Virus record (IMG/VR): IMGVR_UViG_3300032322_001069
Location: 1 to 64,000 of that record
Length of the DNA stretch: 64,000 bases
DNA from: a virus
Direction: 5' to 3' (one strand)
The notes beneath the pieces are model-generated. The model searched no databases. It had not been told where the DNA came from and worked only from the letters and a program-made list of their open reading frames with translations. The position numbers and the translations under genes were made by a program. Shown here piece after piece: positions 52,826 to 59,764 of this stretch (within the stretch, counting starts at the first letter, position 1; each line of letters opens with the position of its first letter).

Positions 52826-53698
52826 TTAGTCTTCCTTGGCTAGTCGCTTGAAGTACTCAAGCGCATCTTCGTCCTCGTCAGGCTTGGGGGCCTTACGAGC
52901 AGGAGCAGCCTCAACTTCGTCCTCATCTTCCGCTCTCTTTGCGGCAGGGGCAACGCTGCGAATGTCGCCACCGAGAACATCATTGAGCTTCTTCTTGAGT
53001 TCGTCATACGACTTGAACTCAGTCGGAGCAACAAAGTCCTGAAGCTTGTAAAGAGTCTTCCAGAGCTTTTCTAGCTTCTCATCATCACCCTTATAGAGTT
53101 CGCTAGGACCGTCAAACTCAGACTTGTCGTAGTTGGTGTAACCAGCAACCTTACGGATCTTTAGCTTGAAGTTAGCACCCTTCCAGAAGTCGAATGGATT
53201 GATGGCTTCCTCATCCTTGAACTGAGGCTGCATGGCCTCCTGGACCTTCTGGAAGATCTTGGTCCCGTACTTGAAGAGGAACACCTTGCCTTCGTTCTGG
53301 GGGTTGGATGGGTCGCTAACGACGAGAATATTGCTGATGTAGGTCAGCTTACGCTTACGGGTACGAGCAAGATCCTTATCCTTCTCGACTCCGCTATTCC
53401 AGAGTTCACTGTTGGCTTCGCAGATCGGACACTTCTGACCGATGGTGGTTGGGCAGTTATCGATCAGCCAGCCACCCTTGCCCTGAAAGCCGTGTGAGTA
53501 AACCTTGGCCCACGGAACATCTTCGCCTTCACAGGCAGGCAGGAAACGAATGACGGCATAGCCATTGCCAGCCTTATCAACTTCCGGTCGCCAGAACCGA
53601 TCATCCTTGTAATCGGCAGTCTTGTTTAGGTCTTCGATCTTCTTGGTTAGATCTTCAATGCTTGACTTCGAACGCTTCTTAAAATCGCTAAATGACAT
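52826..53698 (-). CDS. 32: Single-stranded DNA-binding protein gp32
   Basis: 290 aa (T4: 301). The N-terminal 'FKKRSKSSIEDLTKKI' is the cooperativity region. Zinc ligands are His69, Cys82, Cys90 and Cys93 (SHGFQGKGG..., NCPT, KCPIC). 'FDFWKGANFKLKIRKVAGYTNYDKS' region is the OB-fold. The acidic tail includes 'EDEDALEYFKRLAKED'. It coats replicating DNA and recruits UvsY and others. GC-richer codons suggest high expression. AAGGAG precedes the ATG; a hairpin and sigma70-like promoter lie upstream. Confidence 0.98.
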   Translation of the reverse strand: MSFSDFKKRSKSSIEDLTKKIEDLNKTADYKDDRFWRPEVDKAGNGYAVIRFLPACEGEDVPWAKVYSHGFQGKGGWLIDNCPTTIGQKCPICEANSELWNSGVEKDKDLARTRKRKLTYISNILVVSDPSNPQNEGKVFLFKYGTKIFQKVQEAMQPQFKDEEAINPFDFWKGANFKLKIRKVAGYTNYDKSEFDGPSELYKGDDEKLEKLWKTLYKLQDFVAPTEFKSYDELKKKLNDVLGGDIRSVAPAAKRAEDEDEVEAAPARKAPKPDEDEDALEYFKRLAKED

Positions 53699-53717
53699 AT
53701 AGTCTCCTTATATTAAC

Positions 53718-53734
53718 CCAAGGAACTCCCTTGG
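53718..53734 (-). promoter_or_regulatory. Leader hairpin before gp32
   Basis: A perfect 6-bp inverted repeat CCAAGG/CCTTGG with a 5-base loop in the gp32 leader, 20 bases before the start codon. T4 gene 32 is autoregulated by gp32 binding a structured leader; this is a candidate counterpart by position only. Confidence 0.4.
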
Positions 53735-53744
53735 CCGATGGTGT

Positions 53745-53772
53745 AGTATACCAAAGATTGGTGTTTAGTCAA
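53745..53772 (-). promoter_or_regulatory. Sigma70-like promoter before gp32
   Basis: Minus strand TTGACT (53767-53772), 16 bases, TATACT (53745-53750), with TG one base before the -10 (extended -10). The -35 overlaps the last codon of gp33. Confidence 0.7.
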
Positions 53773-53993
53773 AAAGGAAGTTTGGCCTTTTTGGGTAATA
53801 GATGCAGATCTCTACCCTCTTCGACTAGTTTTTCGATTATTGGTTTTGTAAGTAATTTTGCGGCTCCTTCTGGTTCAATCTCATAATCTCCGCAAAATTT
53901 TAAAATTGCATCCATATATGTGCAATTTGTTTTTGAAACATGTTCTATTATTAGTCGTGAAAATTCGTTTTTGAAAGTTGGTTCTATAAGCAT
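53769..53993 (-). CDS. 33: Late transcription coactivator gp33
   Basis: 74 aa (T4: 112). 'FSRLIIEHVSKTNCTYMDAILKFCGDYEIEP' region (key: CTYMDAILKFCGDYEIEPE) is the conserved gp33 core; the end 'LPKKAKLPF' may be a clamp- or polymerase-binding tail. gp33 links RNA polymerase to the gp45 clamp for late transcription with gp55. It is next to gp32, but T4's gene 59 between them is absent. First minus gene of a divergent pair with 54032. Confidence 0.85.
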   Translation of the reverse strand: MLIEPTFKNEFSRLIIEHVSKTNCTYMDAILKFCGDYEIEPEGAAKLLTKPIIEKLVEEGRDLHLLPKKAKLPF

Positions 53994-54031
53994 AATGAAT
54001 ACCCTATATAGTAGTGTAATTTGGAGAAAAA

Positions 54032-55087
54032 ATGCCTGATAATACTGATCCCAATTTGAATGTAGGTATCGCTGGTGGTCTTACCGCAACTATTGCAACT
54101 GATTTTGTTGTTGATGTTTATGGTGCTACCGCTCATGTTCAATTAAGTAAAATGGTATTTGGTGGAACTTCAGATGCCACCAGAATCACATCGACCAGTC
54201 CATTACCAGTCTATGTGTCCTCTACTGGAGTCACCTTAAATACCAGAGCCACTATTTCAGGGGGTGGTACTGCGGGATCAGTACAGGTAGTGAATTATAG
54301 CACATCTTCACTAAAAGTAAATGGTTCTGGTCTTAATAGTGCAGTTATTACACAAGACCAAGCTGGTAATACTCTTCTAACAAATATTTACACCGATACC
54401 CAGGCATTTATTTCAAATTTTGGTAGCGGTGGTTATACCATAAAAACAATAGGGGTTGGTCCTACCGGAGCTACTAGCGGGTCTTATGTAAGATTATTCG
54501 ATCCAACAACAAATTTAATTGCTGGTGTTTCAAATGGTGGTGGTAGTCCTGCTCTCATGGTCCAGGTACTTGGTGCGCCAATTACCTTGACAGCCAATGT
54601 AAATCCTTCGGTTGGAATTTTTAACAGCGCAACTGGACCAGTGTATATTCAGGGTTCTACTGGTTCTCCAGTGAGTATAACCGGAGTAACACTAGAATCT
54701 CTTCTTACTACAATAAACCAATCTGGTAATTCTGGGGCAACATTTACCTCAAGAATTCCTCAAATCGAAACATTACTAACAAATGGAACTGCAAAGGTAA
54801 CTGTTAATTCAGAAACTCTACCTTCGACCATTCTTACCGGATTATTCACAGCCACCACTTCGGCTACAGGAATTTATCCTTCTGGATTTACTTGCAGCAA
54901 AGGAGTAAATCTAAAATCATATCCAACAAATACACAATACATCTTTGTTGGAGAAAGCGGTTTTACATATGGATATCCTCTAAACAGCGGACAGGAAATA
55001 TTCCTTGAAGTATCCAATGTAAACAAAATCTTCGCCAAGAGCGGTGGCGGAAGCACAGGACAGGCACTTTACTTTATAGCAAGATAA
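54032..55087 (+). CDS. Virion-like protein (beta-rich)
   Basis: 351 aa, not recognised by name. 'HVQLSKMVFGGTSDATRI' followed by 'SPLPVYVSSTG' is a start pattern seen in phage structural proteins. The rest is Thr/Ser/Gly-rich beta sequence ending in 'STGQALYFIAR'. GGAG lies eight bases before the ATG. One base separates it from the next gene. A fibre or decoration protein is likely. Confidence 0.8.
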   Translation: MPDNTDPNLNVGIAGGLTATIATDFVVDVYGATAHVQLSKMVFGGTSDATRITSTSPLPVYVSSTGVTLNTRATISGGGTAGSVQVVNYSTSSLKVNGSGLNSAVITQDQAGNTLLTNIYTDTQAFISNFGSGGYTIKTIGVGPTGATSGSYVRLFDPTTNLIAGVSNGGGSPALMVQVLGAPITLTANVNPSVGIFNSATGPVYIQGSTGSPVSITGVTLESLLTTINQSGNSGATFTSRIPQIETLLTNGTAKVTVNSETLPSTILTGLFTATTSATGIYPSGFTCSKGVNLKSYPTNTQYIFVGESGFTYGYPLNSGQEIFLEVSNVNKIFAKSGGGSTGQALYFIAR

Positions 55088-55088
55088 A

Positions 55089-56393
55089 ATGAGCATTGAA
55101 AGTGATATTGTAGAAGTAAAATCCATAGCTTCCTATGGAATCAAAATTGTGAATTCTTATTCAGATTTTGATTTGATTGGAAAGAAACTCAATTCCAGTC
55201 CACTAGTTTATTACTACAATACATTTGGCAATGCAATATTTGATTATTCGAATACAACAGATCAAGATGATCTAGATCTATTAGAAATATTCCTTCAAGG
55301 AATTACTAACGGAAATACGTTTACAGTTACAAATGGTTACTATGTAAAAGATCAGGACGGTATAACATCAAACATCAATGGTGTGTATCAGTTCAACGGA
55401 GCTACAGGAAACAATCTATTACTAACAACAGTAATCTCCGCTACTGGAATAAACAGTGCTGAATTTAGATACGAAAGAGATTTCTTTGTCGATCCACCTC
55501 AGTTGGATCTAAATTCTGGATTCACTGGGGATATCGCTTACATAATCACTTCTGTAACAAATCCGGGTGCAATACAGAATCTAGGTTTGTATGAAGATGA
55601 CCTAGTTGAAATTTCATATGCTGGTAATACAGCAAATATTGACAGATATTCGGTAGAAAAAGTTGAGACTTCTACAGACGGAACTGAACTTATTTTTGTA
55701 AAAGAACCATTGGTATCTAACAATAGAATCGGATCGGCAACAACAATTGTTGTTTATAACAGAGGTACGGCTACAGAAGAATATCTGAATAAGAGTAGAG
55801 TACTAAATGGAGCTGCAAGAACATATGATTCCGAAGGCACTCTATTAGAATGCTTTGAATATCAGAATGAACTTCAAGGATATCTAAGAAGATTCCGATA
55901 TTCTGATTCTGAAACCACCAGCGTATGGGGATATGGAACAGATTGTAGCGGTGTTGCAACAAACCCAGATGCGGCTGGCAGCGGAGCACTATACGATACA
56001 TTCGTATCGGTTAAAGTAAGCACCAACGGATTCATAATAAATGGCCAAGTCAGACCAGCAATAACTTTGACTCCAAATGTAACATACTTGTTCTATCAGG
56101 GACATATCAGTAACTACAATAGCATTCTTCCCCATCAAATGGTATTTACTAGAAATAGAGGCAATGTTTCTTCTTCTAGTTTATTGACTGATATTTACAG
56201 TATAAATGGTACTCCAGGAAATTCAGATTCTTATGTGTTGGTAAAACCAACATCACAGACACCAGGAGTATTTTATTACGAGTCTCTAAATCACCCTAAT
56301 ATGGGGGGTGTGATTTATGTCGCAACTACTTTAAATTTGACTAACTTTGCTGCTACTACATCAATCAATCGCAGCGGAAGTCTATACCTTTAA
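55089..56393 (+). CDS. Virion-like protein (fibre or baseplate periphery)
   Basis: 434 aa, not recognised. An N-terminal helical part ('YGIKIVNSYSDFDLIGKKL') is followed by beta-rich sequence with many Asn, Gly and Thr, ending 'TSINRSGSLYL'. No enzymatic motif is seen. It is coupled to the preceding virion-like gene. A fibre-like role is inferred only from composition and partner. Confidence 0.78.
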   Translation: MSIESDIVEVKSIASYGIKIVNSYSDFDLIGKKLNSSPLVYYYNTFGNAIFDYSNTTDQDDLDLLEIFLQGITNGNTFTVTNGYYVKDQDGITSNINGVYQFNGATGNNLLLTTVISATGINSAEFRYERDFFVDPPQLDLNSGFTGDIAYIITSVTNPGAIQNLGLYEDDLVEISYAGNTANIDRYSVEKVETSTDGTELIFVKEPLVSNNRIGSATTIVVYNRGTATEEYLNKSRVLNGAARTYDSEGTLLECFEYQNELQGYLRRFRYSDSETTSVWGYGTDCSGVATNPDAAGSGALYDTFVSVKVSTNGFIINGQVRPAITLTPNVTYLFYQGHISNYNSILPHQMVFTRNRGNVSSSSLLTDIYSINGTPGNSDSYVLVKPTSQTPGVFYYESLNHPNMGGVIYVATTLNLTNFAATTSINRSGSLYL

Positions 56394-57104
56394 TCAAATT
56401 GATAATTTTTTATCGGTCATTGTAATAATAAATTTACGAATCTTATCGATATATCCGCGATTTCTCAATTCCTTAAATACTAGATTGTCCTGAGTAAATT
56501 CACCACTCTTTGCTATGGAATGTTTTCTTAGTTTTTGGAATTTTTCCAACAATTTCTCTGCTGCTTTTGTATCAGTAGTATTCTCCAAAGCATGATCGAT
56601 TTGATAAATCGCATCATCTATTTTTTTCTTTAAAAGATCATCGTGCTCAAAATCAAGTTCAAGATTTTCTGGCTTAACTACCCATTTGCCAGTCTTTAAA
56701 GAATAGACTCCTTGATTCTTAGGAATATTCACCTCTCCTAATTGAGCATATACTTCTACCTCAGCTCCATATACTGAGATATCGTGAGTCAAAGACCAAA
56801 TTAACTTTTTATCCTTGAAGTATTCTTCGTCTGAACAATTTGGTATCTTCGATTTGTCTAGAATGATATGGACATCTATATCAGAATCTTCGGTATAATT
56901 ATAATTTGCATTTCCGCCAGTAAAGACTACATCCTTTACTGCCGAATTTGGTATTTCCGCAAATTTTAGCCATTCTTTGGCAATCTCAAGAAGTTTCTTA
57001 CGAACTTCTTCCTTCAAAAAAATATTTACCCAGAACTTTGGATTAAGATCCGAGTGATACTGAAGGGTCAGTGCCTCCAATAAAAATTTTCTAGGATTCA
57101 GCAT
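56394..57104 (-). CDS. Predicted nucleotidyltransferase
   Basis: 236 aa. 'VVFTGGNANYNYTEDSDIDVHIIL' (key: TGGNANYNYTEDSDIDVH) is the GGx...DxDxH active site of the nucleotidyltransferase superfamily, near residues 61-80. Helical C-terminal half with Lys/Glu. Similar proteins occur in T4-like phages, but substrate is unknown (RNA, antibiotic-like small molecule or protein). It stands alone on the minus strand between plus-strand virion genes, with the TCTACATAGTATATGC element at its start and no Shine-Dalgarno. Confidence 0.83.
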   Translation of the reverse strand: MLNPRKFLLEALTLQYHSDLNPKFWVNIFLKEEVRKKLLEIAKEWLKFAEIPNSAVKDVVFTGGNANYNYTEDSDIDVHIILDKSKIPNCSDEEYFKDKKLIWSLTHDISVYGAEVEVYAQLGEVNIPKNQGVYSLKTGKWVVKPENLELDFEHDDLLKKKIDDAIYQIDHALENTTDTKAAEKLLEKFQKLRKHSIAKSGEFTQDNLVFKELRNRGYIDKIRKFIITMTDKKLSI

Positions 57105-57116
57105 ATACTATGTAGA
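57101..57116 (-). repeat. 16-base start-codon element, copy 2
   Basis: Identical to 24997-25012 (TCTACATAGTATATGC on the minus strand), covering the nucleotidyltransferase ATG. It abuts the plus-strand late promoter at 57118-57125. Confidence 0.55.
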
Positions 57117-57117
57117 T

Positions 57118-57125
57118 TATAAATA
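57118..57125 (+). promoter_or_regulatory. T4-type late promoter (plus strand)
   Basis: Exact TATAAATA on the plus strand, 15 bases before the ATG at 57141, with AGAGG between. It should drive the 57141 and 57413 genes with the virion set. Confidence 0.78.
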
Positions 57126-57140
57126 TAAAGAGGTCAAATA

Positions 57141-57413
57141 ATGAATCATACGCCAATAAGAGCAATAACTGTAAATCAAGGTGCAGCAGCAACCACAATT
57201 TCTGATAAACATAGAGCAGTAATTGTTTCTAATACTGGAACTGGTACAAGCGAAATAACTTTAAAATTTTTAAATATAAATGGCGCAGACACTGGTAATT
57301 TTGTCATAAGATTAGTCGCCAATTCTGGTCCATTTTATATTCCTTGTAGGGTAACTTCAATTTCTGTTACCGCATCTGTTACTGCTGGTGCAACTATACT
57401 CCTCTTAGCATAA
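57141..57413 (+). CDS. Small virion-like protein
   Basis: 90 aa, not recognised. Thr/Ala/Ser/Ile-rich beta protein ('TLKFLNINGADTG', 'CRVTSISVTASVTAG'), like small fibre or head-decoration proteins. It has its own late promoter. Its stop TAA overlaps the next ATG (TAATG). Decoration protein is the likeliest role but unproven. Confidence 0.75.
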   Translation: MNHTPIRAITVNQGAAATTISDKHRAVIVSNTGTGTSEITLKFLNINGADTGNFVIRLVANSGPFYIPCRVTSISVTASVTAGATILLLA

Positions 57414-57823
57414 TGATTTTAAACAATCAAAATATAATGATATATGGATCAGACGAAGAAAAAAGTCTGAATGTTATTGGAATTACTAATGGATTGTTTA
57501 CAGTCCCTGATGGGGAAACCTACACATTTCATGTAGATTTATCGGATATAAAACATAAAAAAATATTATTTTCAGTAGTCCCTGCTTCGGAGGGTTCATT
57601 TACATCAGCTTCTACTATAAATTTTAGTAGAATAACTTTAAATTTAAATGAAAATCAATTTACGCATAATATGTTTGATAATCTTACTAGTGCTTCTGTT
57701 GCTAGACAACCTCTTTTAGAATATATTCCCTCAAATTGTAGAGGGATAACTATGAGCGTTTCTTGCGTACTTGGAGAAGGTCCATTTGAAGATGTAGCAT
57801 ATTATATTGCATTCATTGCATGA
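57413..57823 (+). CDS. Small unknown protein coupled to the 57141 gene
   Basis: 136 aa, not recognised. 'FTVPDGETYTFHVDLSDIKH' and 'ITMSVSCVLGEG' suggest a beta-sandwich. It is translationally coupled to the preceding small virion-like gene and ends just before a terminator. Expression from the late promoter suggests a virion or assembly role. Confidence 0.75.
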   Translation: MILNNQNIMIYGSDEEKSLNVIGITNGLFTVPDGETYTFHVDLSDIKHKKILFSVVPASEGSFTSASTINFSRITLNLNENQFTHNMFDNLTSASVARQPLLEYIPSNCRGITMSVSCVLGEGPFEDVAYYIAFIA

Positions 57824-57825
57824 AA

Positions 57826-57851
57826 AAACCCCCTGCTGGAGCAGAGGGTTT
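57826..57851. terminator. Bidirectional terminator between convergent genes
   Basis: AAACCC and GGGTTT flank a TGC/GCA-containing inner stem with one mismatch and loop TGGA. The minus strand ends in six T, the plus strand in TTT. It separates 57413-57823 (plus) from 57874-58185 (minus). Confidence 0.78.
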
Positions 57852-57873
57852 GAAAACTAACTATTCAGTTGTA

Positions 57874-58185
57874 TTAGATACGATTCTTCGCCTTTGTGCA
57901 GCTATTTGAGCACTGCTCAAGGCGAGTGTGAAGTTCATCCACATTTCGCCACATATCATTTCGGACGCTGTGGATTTCATTATTGAAAGTCACATTGTCA
58001 AACTCCTTTTGGAGTTGGCAAATGTGCTTCTGAAGAGCACGAATTTCACAAACAAGCAGGAAGACCGTCAGGCCAACAAATGACCAAACCAGAGGGGCCT
58101 TTGCATTATCAAGATGCAGAAGCAGAGCACCGAACGCAGTAAACACAGCAAGCCAACGCAAACCAAAAATATTAGAATTAATCAT
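57874..58185 (-). CDS. Small membrane protein
   Basis: 103 aa. Two hydrophobic segments, about 8-25 ('GLRWLAVFTAFGALLLHL') and 32-48 ('LVWSFVGLTVFLLVCEI'), are followed by a cytoplasmic-looking helical coiled-coil tail with two Cys near the end. An inner-membrane protein with unknown role (lysis timing, superinfection exclusion or host takeover). It overlaps the small upstream gene by 8 bases. Confidence 0.75.
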   Translation of the reverse strand: MINSNIFGLRWLAVFTAFGALLLHLDNAKAPLVWSFVGLTVFLLVCEIRALQKHICQLQKEFDNVTFNNEIHSVRNDMWRNVDELHTRLEQCSNSCTKAKNRI

Positions 58186-58330
58186 TTTTATTCTCCTTTT
58201 GAATAATTTTACTTAAAACTGAAACAATTTGGTCAATTTTGCGATTCTCCAGAATCATATTGACCTTGATCTTTTCAATCTCATCCTTGAGAACTAGTAC
58301 GATTTTTCTATCTTCTTCGGTCATAATCAT
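58178..58330 (-). CDS. Small helical protein downstream of tRNA-Ile
   Basis: 50 aa from the ATG at 58330, chosen because GGAG lies eight bases before it and longer frames run into the tRNA. It is a single amphipathic helix, 'DRKIVLVLKDEIEKIKVNMI', Lys/Glu/Ile-rich. Overlaps the membrane protein, so the two may act together. Confidence 0.65.
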   Translation of the reverse strand: MIMTEEDRKIVLVLKDEIEKIKVNMILENRKIDQIVSVLSKIIQKENKND

Positions 58331-58344
58331 ACTTATATCTCCAA

Positions 58345-58417
58345 TGAGTAGGGTGGGGGTCGAACCCACACATCTACCGTTATAAGCGGAAGGTTCTGCC
58401 GATTGAACTACCTACCC
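58345..58417 (-). tRNA. tRNA-Ile (anticodon UAU)
   Basis: A 73-base cloverleaf. Acceptor GGGTAGG/CCTACTC (one G-T pair), D stem GTTC/GAAC, anticodon loop CTTATAA with TAT, T stem GTGGG/CCCAC with loop TTCGACC. The anticodon stem has one T-T mismatch. It reads AUA codons, common in an AT-rich phage. No CCA is encoded. Confidence 0.9.
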
Positions 58418-58422
58418 AATTT

Positions 58423-58477
58423 CAACCCGGCTGTCGCGCCAACCGGGTTGCCAACCTAATGGTTGGACTGTTAGTCC
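58423..58477 (-). other. Hairpin-rich leader of tRNA-Ile
   Basis: Three inverted repeats: CAACCCGG/CCGGGTTG (58423-58430, 58443-58450), CCAACC/GGTTGG (58451-58456, 58461-58466) and GGAC/GTCC (58465-58468, 58474-58477). They lie between the promoter at 58479-58506 and the tRNA. They could guide processing of the tRNA or act as an attenuator. Confidence 0.6.
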
Positions 58478-58478
58478 T

Positions 58479-58506
58479 ATTATACGGAGGAACTATCCTC
58501 TGTCAA
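58479..58506 (-). promoter_or_regulatory. Consensus sigma70 promoter for tRNA-Ile
   Basis: Minus strand TTGACA (58501-58506), 16 bases, TATAAT (58479-58484): both hexamers perfect. It lies in the 3' end of the preceding gene and should start transcription near 58472, ahead of the tRNA and two small genes. Confidence 0.82.
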
Positions 58507-58743
58507 GAGAATCTTACACTTTTGGTTAGTAACATGCCCAGAAGGAGTCAAAACCAAATAATTGCTCTTCTGGCGGTCAGTATCGTCACCAAGGCGATAG
58601 TTGACCTGTGTGCCTTTGTGTAGGCTTACGCACTCTAGGGCCTCTGGAGAGGCCAGACGCTCCATGATGGCCTTAGCAGCCACCACAGCCTCCTCTTGGC
58701 AGGAGGACATGAGAGGAATGTCAATGTGGATTCGGTATGCCAT
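58480..58743 (-). CDS. Small unknown protein
   Basis: 87 aa, not recognised. Alpha/beta pattern with an N-terminal 'YRIHIDIPLMSSCQEEAVVAAKAIMERL' region and a beta-rich C-terminus. Relatively GC-rich codons. Shares one base with the next upstream gene (TAATG), so the two are coupled. Contains the consensus promoter in its last 25 bases. Confidence 0.7.
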   Translation of the reverse strand: MAYRIHIDIPLMSSCQEEAVVAAKAIMERLASPEALECVSLHKGTQVNYRLGDDTDRQKSNYLVLTPSGHVTNQKCKILLTEDSSSV

Positions 58744-58934
58744 TAGTCAATTAGGAACTTCTTTGTGCTTTCTGCCGAGATCCAATCGGTAGAACCATCT
58801 TCATACCGAACGCAATACTCAGTTTCTTCGTAAATCATACCCTTCTTGTCCTTTGCCCGTGAGGTTTGAGATCCAATCACGGTGCAAGGACGGCTATTTT
58901 CCGAATTTACTACTTTTTCTCCGTGCTTATACAT
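58743..58934 (-). CDS. Small KOW/Tudor-like protein
   Basis: 63 aa. 'GEKVVNSENSRPCTVIGSQ' and 'YCVRYEDGSTDWISAES' look like a short SH3/KOW-type beta barrel, a fold often seen in tiny phage proteins. No firm function. Coupled to the preceding and following small genes. Confidence 0.68.
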   Translation of the reverse strand: MYKHGEKVVNSENSRPCTVIGSQTSRAKDKKGMIYEETEYCVRYEDGSTDWISAESTKKFLID

Positions 58935-59330
58935 TTAAATCTCCAATTCTTGAAAACCTTCGTTGTCAGTGTACCAAATTTCGTCAAAGAAGTCAACACA
59001 CCACGCCAAACAATGCTTACAAGGCTTAGAATTTCGCAGTTCATTAAACCGATTCATGCGAAAATTGATCAATTTCAACCTCTTTTCGCCTCTTTTGTAG
59101 CATTTTGGCAGCTTATTGAACGCATCTAGCTCAGAATGGACACAATCGATGACATATCCATACTTACGAGCAAGAGGATGCGTCTTGAATTGGTTAGTTC
59201 CAATCGAAACAAGCTTATTCTTGTGGAAGATCAGACTCACATGCTTCTTTTGCCTCTCCATTTGGAGGCAGATTGGCATTGTCTGGATTAAAATATCGTT
59301 TAGCTTCACGCTCAATTTGGGAATAATCAT
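58935..59330 (-). CDS. Cytidine/deoxycytidylate deaminase-like protein
   Basis: 131 aa. Zinc-deaminase signatures are present: 'DCVHSELDAF' with His65 and Glu67, and 'SKPCKHCLAWC' with Cys104 and Cys107. The order HxE then PCxxC fits the CDA/dCMP/APOBEC-like superfamily. It is shorter than T4 dCMP deaminase (193). The substrate could be dCMP, another base, or RNA. AGGCG lies nine bases before the ATG at 59330. It overlaps the upstream gene by 116 bases. Confidence 0.75.
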   Translation of the reverse strand: MIIPKLSVKLNDILIQTMPICLQMERQKKHVSLIFHKNKLVSIGTNQFKTHPLARKYGYVIDCVHSELDAFNKLPKCYKRGEKRLKLINFRMNRFNELRNSKPCKHCLAWCVDFFDEIWYTDNEGFQELEI

Positions 59331-59535
59331 AATTAGTCGCCTTTGACCCGACTATCTTCTCATTGTAATATCTCTCCACGAAGAAGTCAACCACTATTGG
59401 ATAATGTTTGACAACATTTCTTGCCATCTGCCGAATTGCTTTTGGCACTTTGGGTGTCTGCTTTGGATCTAGAAGGCTGTAAATAAATTCTTTACAGCGT
59501 TGTAGTGCATAGATTTCTTCTTCAAGAGTTGACAT
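59215..59535 (-). CDS. Unknown conserved-type phage protein
   Basis: 106 aa from the ATG at 59535; longer frames begin with GTG inside tRNA-Gly and are rejected. 'RCKEFIYSLLDPKQTPKVPKAIR' region (key: LLDPKQTPKVPKAIRQ) and 'VVKHYP' look like a conserved helical phage protein of unknown function. It overlaps the deaminase-like gene heavily, so one of the two starts might be further downstream. No Shine-Dalgarno is seen. Confidence 0.68.
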   Translation of the reverse strand: MSTLEEEIYALQRCKEFIYSLLDPKQTPKVPKAIRQMARNVVKHYPIVVDFFVERYYNEKIVGSKATNYDYSQIEREAKRYFNPDNANLPPNGEAKEACESDLPQE

Positions 59536-59538
59536 AAA

Positions 59539-59610
59539 AGAGGACGACGGGACTTGAACCCGCAACATTGACCTTGGAAGGGTCACACTCTGCCATTGAG
59601 TTACATCCTC
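59539..59610 (-). tRNA. tRNA-Gly (anticodon UCC)
   Basis: A 72-base cloverleaf. Acceptor GAGGATG/CGTCCTC, D stem ACTC/GAGT, anticodon stem TGACC/GGTCA with loop CTTCCAA (TCC), T stem CGGG-type with loop TTCAAGT. Discriminator U as in bacterial tRNA-Gly. It reads GGA. Confidence 0.93.
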
Positions 59611-59611
59611 A

Positions 59612-59682
59612 TTGAAGATCCTAGATTTGAACTAGGACAAACTGAGTCAGAGTCAGTTGTGCTACCGTTACACCAATCTTCA
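59612..59682 (-). tRNA. tRNA-Gln (anticodon CUG)
   Basis: A 71-base cloverleaf. Acceptor TGAAGAT/ATCTTCA, D stem GTGT/GCAC, anticodon stem ACTGA/TCAGT with loop CTCTGAC (CTG), T stem CCTAG/CTAGG. It reads CAG. One base separates it from tRNA-Gly and from tRNA-Arg. Confidence 0.92.
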
Positions 59683-59683
59683 G

Positions 59684-59758
59684 CATTCCCGATAGGATTC
59701 GAACCTACGACCTAGTGCTTAGAAGGCACTTGCTCTAATCCAACTGAGCTACGGGAAT
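59684..59758 (-). tRNA. tRNA-Arg (anticodon UCU)
   Basis: A 75-base cloverleaf. Acceptor ATTCCCG/CGGGAAT, D stem GCTC/GAGC, anticodon stem AGTGC/GCACT with loop CTTCTAA (TCT), T stem GTAGG/CCTAT with loop TTCGAAT. It reads AGA, the favoured Arg codon in this phage's genes. Confidence 0.94.
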
Positions 59759-59764
59759 ATAATT

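Noticed and set aside
58420-58480. Possible plus-strand tRNA-Asn (CTGTTAG loop with GTT)
   Set aside because: There is an anticodon-like hairpin but no T arm, D arm or matching acceptor stem; kept only as a structured leader.
59536-59586. Longer GTG-start version of the 106-aa gene
   Set aside because: The extension runs through tRNA-Gly; the ATG at 59535 is the first start outside it.
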